DNA of 33,564 nt from an uncultured bacterium (lineage in GTDB: Bacteria; Bacillota; Clostridia; Lachnospirales; Lachnospiraceae). Below are positions 16,123 through 25,295 of the stretch, piece by piece (the stretch's first letter is position 1; every line of letters starts with the position of its first letter). The DNA is taken from positions 1-33,564 of the forward strand of contig CAJMQQ010000029.1 in assembly GCA_905215625.1 (NCBI GenBank). Direction: 5' to 3'. Both the position numbers and the translations under genes were made by a program. A model generated the notes under the pieces. The model worked only from the letters and a program-made list of their open reading frames with translations. It had not been told where the DNA came from and searched no databases.

Positions 16123-17112
16123 ATGAATTATATTGTATTTGACCTTGAATGGAACCAGAACCCTGGCGGAAAGGAAGGATCCGTAGTAGGATTTCCATTT
16201 GAGATTATTGAAATTGGTGCAGTAAAATTAAATGATAAGCTGGAGCAGATAGATTCTTTTCACCAGCTGATAAAGCCGCAGGTTTATCGAAAACTGCATT
16301 ATAAAATTTTAGAAGTGACCCATATGGATATGGAGATACTGAAGAAGGAAGGCAGACCATTTCCAGAGGCAATTCAGAGTTTTTTGGACTGGTGCGGCGA
16401 TATCAGGCAGGATGTTCGTTTTTGCACCTGGGGTTCCATGGATTTAACAGAAATCCAGAGGAATATGGAGTTTTATTATATGGAAAATCCATTCCCAATG
16501 CCTCTTTTATATTATGATATACAAAAGCTGTATAAACTGCTGGAAGGCGGAGACAGTGTTCTGTCTTTGGATCAGGCTGTAGAAGCCATGGGACTTCAGG
16601 AGGAACGGCCCTTTCACCAGGCTCTGGATGACGCCTATTATACAGGAAAGATAATGGCGCATATGGAATTTGACAAAGTAAAAGAATATCTGTCTATGGA
16701 CTATTATCAGCTTCCTTCCACCAGGGAGGAAGAGGTATGCTTGAAATTTCCGGCCTATACCAAGTACGTGTCCCGCACCTTTGAGACAAAAGAAGATGCG
16801 CTGAGAGATAAGAATGTAGGCGATATTATCTGTCCCCAGTGCGGACGTATGCTGAGAAAAAAGATTCGCTGGTTTTCGGTAAATCAAAGACTGGAACTGG
16901 GACTTGGAATCTGTCCGGAACATGGTTATGTGCGGGGAAAGATTCGGATAAAAAAAGCAGAGGGCGGAGACGTATTTGTAATTAAGACATTAAGACTGGC
17001 AGGTACGGAAATTTTAGAAGATTTAAACCTGCGGAGAGATGAAGCAAAAAAGAAAAAAAACGAACGCAATAAGGCCAAAAGACAGGCACAGAAAAAGAAG
17101 ATAAATGGCTGA
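16123..17112 (+). CDS. DEDDh 3'-5' exonuclease with zinc-ribbon-like tail
   Basis: The start at 16123 (MNYIVFDLEWNQ) is chosen because the exonuclease fold begins at once; upstream codons have no clear ribosome site. The 329-residue protein has the DnaQ/KapD-type motifs: DLEWNQ with D7 and E9, STRREE-like linkers further on, and HQALDDAYYTG carrying the H and final D. Beyond the nuclease, C237-P-Q-C240 and C264-P-E-H267 suggest a zinc ribbon, and the last 25 residues are strongly basic, suited to nucleic-acid contact. Cytoplasmic RNA or DNA trimming is the likely role; the substrate is unknown. It follows the sugar cluster but shares no evident function with it. Confidence 0.85.
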   Translation: MNYIVFDLEWNQNPGGKEGSVVGFPFEIIEIGAVKLNDKLEQIDSFHQLIKPQVYRKLHYKILEVTHMDMEILKKEGRPFPEAIQSFLDWCGDIRQDVRFCTWGSMDLTEIQRNMEFYYMENPFPMPLLYYDIQKLYKLLEGGDSVLSLDQAVEAMGLQEERPFHQALDDAYYTGKIMAHMEFDKVKEYLSMDYYQLPSTREEEVCLKFPAYTKYVSRTFETKEDALRDKNVGDIICPQCGRMLRKKIRWFSVNQRLELGLGICPEHGYVRGKIRIKKAEGGDVFVIKTLRLAGTEILEDLNLRRDEAKKKKNERNKAKRQAQKKKING

Positions 17113-17129
17113 ATTGCTACAAAAAAAGA

Positions 17130-17170
17130 ACGAGACGGCTGCAGAATTACAAAAACTGCAGCCGTCTCGT
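17130..17170. terminator. Bidirectional terminator between exonuclease and kdpE-like genes
   Basis: ACGAGACGGCTGCAG (17130-17144) pairs perfectly with CTGCAGCCGTCTCGT (17156-17170), a 15-bp stem with an 11-base loop. On the minus strand the stem is followed by TTCTTTTTTT; on the plus strand only TTTTAT follows. It ends the convergent genes from both sides, with stronger support for the minus-strand operon. Confidence 0.85.
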
Positions 17171-17171
17171 T

Positions 17172-17882
17172 TTATACCTGGCTTTCCTGCATCCGGTAGC
17201 CAACGCCGATTTCCGTAAAAATATACTGGGGTTCAGCTGGATTTGTTTCCAGCTTTCTGCGTATATGGGCCATATTAACCCGGAGAATCTGGTTGTTATT
17301 GTCTGCATAAGGCCCCCATATGTGATTGATAATATAGTCATAGGTAAGGACTTTTCCAGAGTTTTTTGCCAGCAGAGTTACCAGCTTATATTCGATCTGG
17401 GTTAAATGGATGATTTGGCCGTCTAAGGTAACAAGGCGCTTATCAAAGTCAATGGTTAATCCCTGATACTGGTAAATCGGCTCTGGGGTTTTTCCGGAAG
17501 TTCCGGCCTGGATCTGGTGGCGCAGGGCAGTACGGATACGGGCCAGAAGTTCCGAAGTTCCAAAAGGCTTTGTAATATAGTCGTCAGCTCCGGCATCCAG
17601 CGCAGCAACCTTTTCTTTTTCCTGAGTACGGGCAGAGATAACGATAATGGGAAGTAACGACCATTCCCGAATCTGCCGGATGACTTCCAGACCATCCATA
17701 TCCGGAAGGCCTAAGTCCAAAAGAATGACATCAGGGCAATTGGATGTGGCAGCGGACAGCCCCTCCAGTCCGGAACCAGCGGTAACCACACGGTAACCGT
17801 TGGCGTTTAGAGTGGTTTCAATAAAGCTTCGGATACTTTTTTCATCTTCAATAATTAACGCGGTTAATTTTGGGGTATTCAT
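17172..17882 (-). CDS. KdpE-like OmpR-family response regulator
   Basis: This 236-residue protein has a receiver domain at residues 1-120, with acidic E12-D13, phospho-acceptor D56 (LLDLGLPD) and a KPFG lysine near 107. An OmpR/PhoB winged helix follows (about 140-230; ..RLVTLDGQIIHLTQIEYKLVTLLAKNSGKVLTYDYI). The best overall resemblance is KdpE, which activates the high-affinity potassium ATPase operon. Five bases separate it from the kinase gene upstream, so the two are translated together. No kdpFABC lies in the window, so the target could be elsewhere or be different. A bidirectional hairpin ends the operon. Confidence 0.9.
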   Translation of the reverse strand: MNTPKLTALIIEDEKSIRSFIETTLNANGYRVVTAGSGLEGLSAATSNCPDVILLDLGLPDMDGLEVIRQIREWSLLPIIVISARTQEKEKVAALDAGADDYITKPFGTSELLARIRTALRHQIQAGTSGKTPEPIYQYQGLTIDFDKRLVTLDGQIIHLTQIEYKLVTLLAKNSGKVLTYDYIINHIWGPYADNNNQILRVNMAHIRRKLETNPAEPQYIFTEIGVGYRMQESQV

Positions 17883-17887
17883 GGTTT

Positions 17888-18931
17888 TTATCCTCCTAAA
17901 GGCAGGCTAAAAGTAAAGCAGGCTCCATCCTCTGTGTTTTTTGCAGTAATTTGTCCATTGTGGGCTGAGATAATGGTTTTGCAGATGGAAAGTCCGATTC
18001 CCATACCCTTACGGGAGTCTGTACTTTTAGAGTCATAAATAGAACCATCAAAAATAGTGGTAAGGTGTTCCGGGGGGATCCCGGGGCCATGGTCTACAAC
18101 CTGAAACCAGGCGTTCTTTTCATCCGTATACGCTGTTAAATGAATGGGCATATCAGGATTTCCGTGATAATAAGCATTTTCCAGAAGGTTTATCAGAACC
18201 TGCTCAATCAAGGTGGCATCCATGGGAATCATAATAAAGTCATCTGGAACGAGGACTTTGACAGAGGCCCCAGGAAGCCGTTTCCTCAGCCTCAAAACAG
18301 CCTCTGATACAACTTCTTCCAATGGCTCAGGTGACTTGGTAACCTGGGTGTTATCACTGCGGATACGGGTAATAGAAAGCAGGTTTTCTACCATATTCAG
18401 CAGCCAGTTAGAATCGTCGTAAATCGTTTGAATCAACGTATATTTTTCCTCGTCAGACAAGGAGGGCGAATTTTCCAGGTAGGTGGAACTGGTACCGATA
18501 ATGCTGGTAAGAGGAGTCCGCAGGTCGTGGGAGACGGCCCGCAGAAGATTCGCCCTCATTTTCTCTTTCTCTGCCTCCATGAGAAGTTTTTCGCGCTCAT
18601 TTAAGATGGCGGCCTGAGCCTTTAGCTGGGTAGTTGTTGCGCTGGTAATGGTGGAAACTATCAGCATACATAAAAAAGTAATCGGGTATCCCTGCAGGCT
18701 GAAATTAAATTCCATGTAAGGATAGGTAAACATAAAGTTTACAAAAAATGTGTTGATTACAGAAGCAATAATTCCGGAAATATAACCGTCGGTATATCGG
18801 GCAATCATCAGTACGCTTAAAATGTAAATCATGGAAACATTGATTACATTATTGCTGATGTAGGAAAAGATACTGGATATTATGGTAGCGGCAGCAATAA
18901 AACCGGTGCAGATGATAATATTTCGGCGCAA
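17888..18931 (-). CDS. Short KdpD-like membrane histidine kinase
   Basis: A TTG start is supported by AGGAGG seven bases before it. The 347-residue kinase has about four membrane spans in residues 4-100 (a DUF4118-like unit), then a HisKA helix with H135 (AVSHDLRTPLTSIIG) and a HATPase domain carrying N-box NLLENAYYHG, DHGPGIPPE and GMGIGLSICK. It resembles the C-terminal half of KdpD but lacks the N-terminal KdpD and universal-stress sensor domains, which are usually several hundred residues. It would therefore sense through the membrane region alone. The gene follows the carboxypeptidase gene by 23 bases. Confidence 0.9.
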   Translation of the reverse strand: MRRNIIICTGFIAAATIISSIFSYISNNVINVSMIYILSVLMIARYTDGYISGIIASVINTFFVNFMFTYPYMEFNFSLQGYPITFLCMLIVSTITSATTTQLKAQAAILNEREKLLMEAEKEKMRANLLRAVSHDLRTPLTSIIGTSSTYLENSPSLSDEEKYTLIQTIYDDSNWLLNMVENLLSITRIRSDNTQVTKSPEPLEEVVSEAVLRLRKRLPGASVKVLVPDDFIMIPMDATLIEQVLINLLENAYYHGNPDMPIHLTAYTDEKNAWFQVVDHGPGIPPEHLTTIFDGSIYDSKSTDSRKGMGIGLSICKTIISAHNGQITAKNTEDGACFTFSLPLGG

Positions 18932-18954
18932 GAAAATTCCTCCTGGTAAACGAT

Positions 18955-20637
18955 CTAGCGGAAATGGTGTTTCCGGCGATGATTGCGGGGACGGTGCTTT
19001 ACAGTATAGGAAGAGCGCTTCCGTTCCTCCATAATAATGTCAAACTCAGATTCCGAACAGCCAATGTCTTTTAACCGCTGTATGCGCCGTTCCCTGCGCA
19101 GCTGGCGTTCCCTGGCTGCTTTCTGCTTGAAATGGTTTCTGGCTATGATAACAGCGCTTGTAAGGCCTCCAACGGCAAGAAGAGCGGCGAGTCCAATCCA
19201 GAATGCAGGCGGAATCTTGGGAAACTGGAAACTGGAGAAAAAGCCCTTCTTTTCAGAAGAGTTTTCAGGGGCGGCCGTCCGTGCGTCTGAAAGATTCGGC
19301 TCATCCGAAACGGTTCCAGAGATCTCTTCATCCGGAACACTGGCTGCATCCGGAAGGGGGAAGGTCTCAGATTCGGAAAGTTCAGAAAGAAGCGTCGTTT
19401 CCTCCGGAGGAATGGTTTCTACTGGAACGTGTTCACTGTCTACGGAAGCCATGGAATCCAGCACATCATAATTTTGTCTGGCCGGAATGCCCTTGATCGT
19501 CAGATACGTGGAACCAATAGCCCGGTCGTTGTAAGTATACTGGATTTGGGCAATGGCATCGTCCGGATCGGTTTCTCCAAGATCGTAGTTTAAAACCGCC
19601 TGTGCGTCGGAAATATCGGCGCCTTTTGGAAGGGTCACATAACAATTGTCATCCAGGGAAAGGACAGAAATATCGCTGGTAGTAAGGCCGGCAATGCTCA
19701 TATCATTTTCAATGGAAGTATAGGTATGGTCGTAATCGGCAACTTTTAAGGTCTGAAAGTTTTCAAACCCGAAATCCAGCATCCGCTTCGTATCTGAATA
19801 GTGAACCTGGGAACCGTTTAGTACGACGGTAATCAGAGTCATAGAATCCTTTTTGGCAGCAGTTACCAGAGTGTTGCCGGCCAGGGACGTATAACCTGTT
19901 TTTCCGGCAAAAGCGCCGGGATAATATACAGAAGAGTTTTTCTTCAGCATCTGATGATGGGCGTATACGACGTTGTGGGGATCCTCTGGATCCGGATACT
20001 GCTTAATAGGCGCGTGTTTGTAGTAAAGAGCGCTGTCAATTTCTACAAAGGTTTCATTTTGAAGCGCAGCCTGCATAATCAAGGCCATGTCGTAAGCAGA
20101 GGTATAGTGATTGGGATCGTTTAAGCCGCTGGGATTGGCAAAATGGCTGTCCTGGCAGCCAAGCTCTGCCGCCTTCTGGTTCATCAGTTCAGCAAACGCT
20201 TCTGTGGACCCTGCTACGTGTTCCGCCAGCGCATTGGCGCTTTCATTGGCAGAGGCTAACATCAGTCCGTAAAGGCAGTCCCTGACTGTAAGGGTATCAC
20301 CCACAGAAGCCGCCATATTGCTGGAATTTTCCTCAACGTTAAAAATGGCGTCGTAGGAAAACGTAACCATCTCGTCTAAAGCGCAGTTTTCAATTACAAT
20401 TAAAGCAGTCAGGATTTTTGTAATACTGGCTGGATAGTAGTGTTCGTGGATGTTTTTTCCAAATAAAACAGTGCCGGAATCCGCATCCATGACGATGCCG
20501 CCTTCTGCCTGGATATACACATTATCCGGCCAGGCAGGAGCGGCAAAAGACATCATTGGAAATACGCCTAAGAATACAAAAAACCACAGAAGTACCCAGG
20601 AAAGAACCCTGGTACAGCGTCTGTAAAAATATGTCAT
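18955..20637 (-). CDS. D-alanyl-D-alanine carboxypeptidase with C-terminal membrane anchor
   Basis: This 560-residue S11 peptidase has an N-terminal hydrophobic export signal (residues 11-32) and the three active-site motifs S71-I-T-K74, S129-A-N131 and K246-T-G248. It trims the terminal D-alanine from peptidoglycan stem peptides outside the membrane. After the catalytic domain come a beta-rich segment, a Ser/Glu/Pro-rich linker (about residues 390-470) and a membrane span (FWIGLAALLAVGGLTSAVII). A highly basic tail of about 60 residues would face the cytoplasm. Most relatives end in a short amphipathic helix, so this anchor is unusual. A GGAGA site sits eleven bases before the ATG. It is likely co-transcribed with the two-component genes downstream. 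Confidence 0.92.
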   Translation of the reverse strand: MTYFYRRCTRVLSWVLLWFFVFLGVFPMMSFAAPAWPDNVYIQAEGGIVMDADSGTVLFGKNIHEHYYPASITKILTALIVIENCALDEMVTFSYDAIFNVEENSSNMAASVGDTLTVRDCLYGLMLASANESANALAEHVAGSTEAFAELMNQKAAELGCQDSHFANPSGLNDPNHYTSAYDMALIMQAALQNETFVEIDSALYYKHAPIKQYPDPEDPHNVVYAHHQMLKKNSSVYYPGAFAGKTGYTSLAGNTLVTAAKKDSMTLITVVLNGSQVHYSDTKRMLDFGFENFQTLKVADYDHTYTSIENDMSIAGLTTSDISVLSLDDNCYVTLPKGADISDAQAVLNYDLGETDPDDAIAQIQYTYNDRAIGSTYLTIKGIPARQNYDVLDSMASVDSEHVPVETIPPEETTLLSELSESETFPLPDAASVPDEEISGTVSDEPNLSDARTAAPENSSEKKGFFSSFQFPKIPPAFWIGLAALLAVGGLTSAVIIARNHFKQKAARERQLRRERRIQRLKDIGCSESEFDIIMEERKRSSYTVKHRPRNHRRKHHFR

Positions 20638-20677
20638 AAATGATTAATCTCCATATAACGTTTTTTTACAGTATAGG

Positions 20678-21388
20678 CTATTTTTGCGGACAAGTAAAGG
20701 CAGTTTTACGCTGTTTTCTCCATAAAAAGAGGCAGAACAGGAAAATCACGGCAGTAGATCCGCAGAAAACGGCTAAGATGCGGAATGCGGTATCCATAAA
20801 AAACGGCTCCGGAACAATGTTGATCAGCATATCGGTAGCCGGATCCAAAAGCCACAAATCGTTATCAAAAAAGATATGGTGAAAGAGAATAAAGTATTTA
20901 TTAAAATCAGTGGCAATGATGCCGCCAAGGACGCCGGCAGCTAAAAAGACAGCGCCCATTCCCAGACATATGGTTTTGGGAATAACAGCCAGCAGATTGG
21001 CCTTAGAAACAATCAGGAAAATAACACAAGCAATCAGAATACAGAAAGCAGTCCTGCGGATTGTGAGACCGCCTAAAAACAGTCCCCTTACGTCTTCCAT
21101 ATGGGCAATTTCCCTGGCGTTAAAAAATTCCCGGTACTCGCCGCCCATAGTAGTAAAGACATGGAGATCTTCCCGATCCCCTCTTAAATATTCCATCATT
21201 TCGTCCGTAACAGCCAGCAGATCCTCCATAGTCATTTCCGGAAGATCCTCCAGAACCTGGTATTTGGTATACTCTTTTTCATAATATCCAGGAGTCCAGT
21301 AAGCAACGGCTTCTACGGAAGTAATGAGTAAAATCGCCATCAGGCAGACGGCAGAGACAAAACCTGCCAGGTGGTGTAAGAATTTCAT
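20678..21388 (-). CDS. DUF1461/TIGR01906 integral membrane protein
   Basis: This 236-residue protein has an N-terminal span (residues 5-27), a polar extracytoplasmic segment with the family's EDLPEMTMEDLLAVTDEMMEYLRG region and a FFNAREIAHMEDVRGLF block. Three more spans follow, and the tail is basic. It matches the TIGR01906/DUF1461 family of Firmicute membrane proteins, whose function is unknown. AGGAGGG six bases before the ATG supports the start. It heads the operon with the carboxypeptidase and the two-component genes, all on the minus strand with short gaps, hinting at a shared cell-envelope role. A V-ATPase terminator lies just upstream. Confidence 0.85.
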   Translation of the reverse strand: MKFLHHLAGFVSAVCLMAILLITSVEAVAYWTPGYYEKEYTKYQVLEDLPEMTMEDLLAVTDEMMEYLRGDREDLHVFTTMGGEYREFFNAREIAHMEDVRGLFLGGLTIRRTAFCILIACVIFLIVSKANLLAVIPKTICLGMGAVFLAAGVLGGIIATDFNKYFILFHHIFFDNDLWLLDPATDMLINIVPEPFFMDTAFRILAVFCGSTAVIFLFCLFLWRKQRKTAFTCPQK

Positions 21389-21431
21389 AAAAGTCCCTCC
21401 TATTAATAGTTCGGTTACATTGAATGATAAA

Positions 21432-21476
21432 AAGCCCTGTCTGACAGTCCGTTTAAAACGGGCAGAGACAGGGCTT
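21432..21476 (-). terminator. Terminator of the V-type ATPase operon
   Basis: AAGCCCTGTCT (21432-21442) pairs with AGACAGGGCTT (21466-21476). An inner CCGTTT/AAACGG hairpin (21449-21461) adds stability. On the minus strand the stem is followed by TTTTTATC. It lies directly after the subunit D stop codon at 21481. Confidence 0.85.
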
Positions 21477-21480
21477 CAGC

Positions 21481-22107
21481 CTAATGACCTTTTTTCTCCT
21501 GTGTTCGTTTAATTACCTTTAGTCTGGTAAATTCTTCTCGTTCCTTTTCTTCCAGTGCATTGGAGATACTCTTGGTCAATGCCTCATAAGTAGGAATGGT
21601 AATATTTTTTAAAGCATTTGCCCGTTTCTGGGTTTTCTTAATATTTGTTGCCAGACGGTAAGCAGAATTTTCAACCATGGAAAGCCGGATGGTCAGTTCC
21701 TTTACTTTTTCAAATTTCAACTTTGCAATATCCAGGCTTTTCGTCGTGCTGTAAAAAGAATAGGACGGCACGACGGGTTTTTCATCATACTGGACCAACG
21801 GGATTTCCGTACCCATAATGCTTCGGGTTTTGATTTTGATGGAATCTTCTACAGGGATGGACAAGCCGATTTCCTGGACGTAGTTGATACCCATGTCAAT
21901 ATTGGCCTGCTGAAGCGCCTGATAAGCTTCTGTAAAGGTTGCGTCGATTTCCGACTGAATCCCTTTGGCCTGGTCAATGAGTCCCATCAGTTCCCGGATT
22001 AAAATATTCCGCTTTTTATCCATCAGGCCATATCCCTGGCGGGCCAGAGCCAGGGAATTTTTCGCCAGAATCAGGTTGCCTTTTGTAGGAAACGTATTTG
22101 GATTCAT
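21481..22107 (-). CDS. V-type ATP synthase subunit D (central stalk)
   Basis: This 208-residue protein forms the long coiled-coil rotor stalk inside the A3B3 head. The usual N-terminal NPNTFPTKGNLILAKNSLALARQGYGLMDKKRNIL region and C-terminal RRANALKNITIP-type segment (here KRANALKNITIPTYEALTKSI) are visible, both predicted to be long helices. The start has GGAGGG eight bases before it. It is the last gene of the ATPase operon, 18 bases after subunit B, and a strong terminator follows. Confidence 0.95.
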   Translation of the reverse strand: MNPNTFPTKGNLILAKNSLALARQGYGLMDKKRNILIRELMGLIDQAKGIQSEIDATFTEAYQALQQANIDMGINYVQEIGLSIPVEDSIKIKTRSIMGTEIPLVQYDEKPVVPSYSFYSTTKSLDIAKLKFEKVKELTIRLSMVENSAYRLATNIKKTQKRANALKNITIPTYEALTKSISNALEEKEREEFTRLKVIKRTQEKKGH

Positions 22108-22125
22108 AAAAGCCCTCCTGTCTGG

Positions 22126-23514
22126 TTACTCCGCTGTTTGCGCTGGTTTATAATACTGATCCAGAATCTTGGTATCAATACGGTCCAATTCCTCTCTGGG
22201 AAGCATTCCAAGCAGTTCCCAGCCAATGGTTAATGTATCCAGGATGGAGCGGTTCTCGTGAACGTCCTGGCCCACAAAACGGGTTTCAAAGGCCTTGCCG
22301 AATTCCAGATATTTTTTATCAATGGGAGACAGTTCATCTTCACCGATAACCGATGCCAGCGCTCTGGCGTCTCCTACTTTTGCGTAGCAGGAGAAAAGCT
22401 GGTTGGCAACCGCCTGGTGATCCTCTCTGGTATAGCCTTCGCCGATGCCGTCCTTCATCAGACGGGACAGGGAAGGAAGCACATTGATAGGCGGGTAAAT
22501 GGACTGGCCTTGAAGGGTTCTGTCCAGTACGATCTGGCCTTCGGTAATGTATCCGGTTAAGTCTGGAATCGGGTGGGTAATGTCATCATTTGGCATGGTC
22601 AGAATCGGAATCTGGGTTACAGAACCATTGACGCCTGCTACGATTCCGGCTCTCTCATAAATCGTTGCCAGTTCACTGTACAAATATCCTGGGAAGCCCT
22701 TACGGGAAGGAATTTCGCCCTTAGAAGAGGAAACCTCACGCATGGCTTCGGCAAAGGAAGTCATATCGGTTAAGATAACCAGGATGTGCATTCCTTTTTC
22801 AAATGCCAGGTATTCTGCCAGGGTTAACGCAATCTTAGGAGTTAAAAGACGCTCTACTACCGGATCGTTTGCCAGGTTGACAAACATGGCTACGTGGGAA
22901 GAAACGCCGCTTTCTGCAAAGGTACGGCGGAAGTATTCAGCCACATCGTATTTCACGCCCATAGCGGCAAACACGATTGCAAACTCTTCGTCAGAATCAT
23001 CGCCAAGAGACGCCTGCTGTACGATCTGGGCCGCTAACTGATCGTGAGGAAGGCCGTTTCCGGAAAAGATAGGCAGCTTCTGTCCACGAATCAGGGTGGT
23101 CAGTCCGTCAATGGCAGAAATACCGGTACGGATATAGTTTCTGGGATACTCTCTGGTAACGGGATTTAAAGGTTTGCCGTTAATGTCCAGTTTTACGTCT
23201 GAGATAATGTCTCCCAGACCGTCGATTGGCTCTCCAATACCGTTAAAGGTACGTCCAAGCATGGATTCGGAAACTGCAATCTCCATAGGGTGACCGGTAA
23301 GACGGGTATGGGTATTGCGGAGCGCCATTCCCTCTGTGCCTTCAAACACCTGGATAATGGCTTTGCCTTTATATACTTCAATAATACGGCCCAGCTTCTT
23401 TTCTTTGCCGCCTACGGTCATTTCCACAATCTCATCGTAAGCAGCGTTCTGAACGCCTTCCAGAACAACCAGAGGGCCGTTAATTGCGCTTAAACCTAAA
23501 TATTCAATTGCCAT
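22126..23514 (-). CDS. V-type ATP synthase subunit B
   Basis: The 462-residue non-catalytic subunit alternates with A in the head ring. Its sequence shows the family markers LPIFSGNGLPHDQLAAQI (a degenerate P-loop region), VILTDMTSFAEAMRE, RKGFPGYLYSELATIYERAG and the LPSLSRLMKDGIGEGYTREDH block that contributes the arginine finger to the neighbouring A subunit. AAGGAGGG precedes the ATG by seven bases. Fourteen bases separate it from subunit A. It is full length and well conserved. Confidence 0.97.
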   Translation of the reverse strand: MAIEYLGLSAINGPLVVLEGVQNAAYDEIVEMTVGGKEKKLGRIIEVYKGKAIIQVFEGTEGMALRNTHTRLTGHPMEIAVSESMLGRTFNGIGEPIDGLGDIISDVKLDINGKPLNPVTREYPRNYIRTGISAIDGLTTLIRGQKLPIFSGNGLPHDQLAAQIVQQASLGDDSDEEFAIVFAAMGVKYDVAEYFRRTFAESGVSSHVAMFVNLANDPVVERLLTPKIALTLAEYLAFEKGMHILVILTDMTSFAEAMREVSSSKGEIPSRKGFPGYLYSELATIYERAGIVAGVNGSVTQIPILTMPNDDITHPIPDLTGYITEGQIVLDRTLQGQSIYPPINVLPSLSRLMKDGIGEGYTREDHQAVANQLFSCYAKVGDARALASVIGEDELSPIDKKYLEFGKAFETRFVGQDVHENRSILDTLTIGWELLGMLPREELDRIDTKILDQYYKPAQTAE

Positions 23515-23528
23515 AACTATGCCCTCCT

Positions 23529-25295
23529 TTATGCATTGGTTTCCATGATACTGTCATAGAACTGGTCAATCTGCTTCATGTAATCGTCAAATAAATCCAG
23601 CCGGTCATTGGGCACGTCGTATTTAATGGCGATGATTTTATCAAAAATCGGATTCTGCTTTAACACAGACATGGGCATTCCCATAGAAATCAGGATCCGG
23701 CTCTTTTTGTATAAATATAGGATGACTTCCATCATGCGGAACTGCTTTTTCATAGGAACGCAGGTATCGTCTTTGTGGAACGCATTCTGCTGCAGGAAGC
23801 CGACACGGATGACTTTGGCGATTTCCAGAATTAGTTTTTGGTCGTCTGGAAGTACGTCTGCGCCAATCAGTTTTACAATCTCCATCAGGCTGCTTTCCTG
23901 GGTTAAGAGGTAAACCATCTGGTTGCGGTAATCTACAAAGCGCTTGTCTACGTTGTCGGTATACCAGGGAGCCAGATCTGTTAAGTATTCTGAATAGCTG
24001 TTAAGCCAGTGGATGGCAGGAAAGTGCCTTGCATAAGCCAAGGATTTATCCAATGCCCAGAAGCAGCGGACAAAACGTTTCGTGTTCTGGGTAACTGGTT
24101 CGGAAAAGTCGCCGCCCTGAGGGGAAACTGCGCCGATAATGGAAACAGATCCTTCGGTACCGTTTAAGTTCTGCATCATTCCGGCTCTCTCATAGAAGGC
24201 GGAAAGACGGGATGCCAGGTAAGCAGGGAAACCTTCCTCTGCAGGCATTTCTTCCAGACGTCCGGACAGCTCGCGGAGAGCTTCCGCCCAACGGGAGGTA
24301 GAGTCCGCCATGATTGCTACATGGTAACCCATATCCCTATAATACTCTGCCAGGGTCAGTCCGGAATAAAGACTTGCCTCACGGGCTGCAACCGGCATAT
24401 TGGAGGTATTGGCAATCAGGGTAGTCCGATCCATTAAAGGATTGCCGGATTTGGGGTCGATCAGTTGGGTAAACTCTTCCAGAACCTGGGTCATCTCATT
24501 GCCTCGCTCACCACAGCCGATATAAATAATAATATCTGCGTCAGACCACTTCGCAATCTGATGCTGGGTCATGGTTTTTCCAGTACCGAAACCGCCAGGG
24601 ATCGCTGCTGTACCGCCTTTGGCAATAGGGAATAACGTATCCAGAATACGCTGACCGGTTACCAGGGGTTTTGTAGCAGGAAACCGTTTAGCAGTAGGTC
24701 TTGGAGTACGGATAGGCCATTTCTGGGTCATGGTCAGTTTGCGCTCTGTACCGTCTGGAAGCTGTAAGGTAAGCAGAACGTCGTCAATGGTATACTCGCC
24801 GTCTGGAACTACATCTAATACATAGCCGTCTACATCAGGAGGAACCATGACTTTGTGGACAATGGCTCTGGTCTCCGGAACTTCTGCAATGATGGATCCG
24901 GGAAGAAGCTGGTCGCCTTTTTTAACGACCATGTGGGTGCTCCATTTTTTCGTCCGATCCAGGGAATCAACGGAAACACCGCGGCTGATATAAGCGCCGT
25001 CTTTTTTGGCAATCTCGCCTAAAGGCCGTTCAATGCCGTCAAAAATGTTATTTAAGATACCTGGGGCCAAGGTAACCGATACAGGGGATCCGGTACCAAT
25101 TACCAGCTCTCCTGGTTTAATTCCGGAAGTTTCCTCGTATACCTGGATGGTGGTGCGGCCGGAGGTCAGGCCGATAACCTCGCCTACCAGACGGTTGTCG
25201 CCAACGTAAACCATCTCATTCATCTGAAAACCGGCGTCATCCTGCAGGTAGACTACGGGGCCGTTGATTCCGTAAATGATTCCTGTACTATTCAT
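23529..25295 (-). CDS. V-type ATP synthase catalytic subunit A
   Basis: The ATG at 25295 is preferred over a GTG at 25304, because AGGAGG lies eight bases before it whereas the GTG overlaps that site. The start lies eight bases inside the end of subunit E, so translation is coupled. The 588-residue protein carries the Walker A loop GGFGTGKT at 234-241, the YIGCGERGNEMTQVLEEF block, and SRWAEALRELSGRLEEMPAEEGFPAY, the catalytic core. The long non-homologous insert after residue 110 is present as usual. It is the ATP-binding subunit of the cytoplasmic head. Confidence 0.97.
   Translation of the reverse strand: MNSTGIIYGINGPVVYLQDDAGFQMNEMVYVGDNRLVGEVIGLTSGRTTIQVYEETSGIKPGELVIGTGSPVSVTLAPGILNNIFDGIERPLGEIAKKDGAYISRGVSVDSLDRTKKWSTHMVVKKGDQLLPGSIIAEVPETRAIVHKVMVPPDVDGYVLDVVPDGEYTIDDVLLTLQLPDGTERKLTMTQKWPIRTPRPTAKRFPATKPLVTGQRILDTLFPIAKGGTAAIPGGFGTGKTMTQHQIAKWSDADIIIYIGCGERGNEMTQVLEEFTQLIDPKSGNPLMDRTTLIANTSNMPVAAREASLYSGLTLAEYYRDMGYHVAIMADSTSRWAEALRELSGRLEEMPAEEGFPAYLASRLSAFYERAGMMQNLNGTEGSVSIIGAVSPQGGDFSEPVTQNTKRFVRCFWALDKSLAYARHFPAIHWLNSYSEYLTDLAPWYTDNVDKRFVDYRNQMVYLLTQESSLMEIVKLIGADVLPDDQKLILEIAKVIRVGFLQQNAFHKDDTCVPMKKQFRMMEVILYLYKKSRILISMGMPMSVLKQNPIFDKIIAIKYDVPNDRLDLFDDYMKQIDQFYDSIMETNA

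Noticed and set aside
19037..19471. Long plus-strand open frames within the carboxypeptidase gene
   Set aside because: The products are Ser/Arg-rich and without family features, they lie opposite a clearly conserved S11 gene, and no good ribosome site precedes them.
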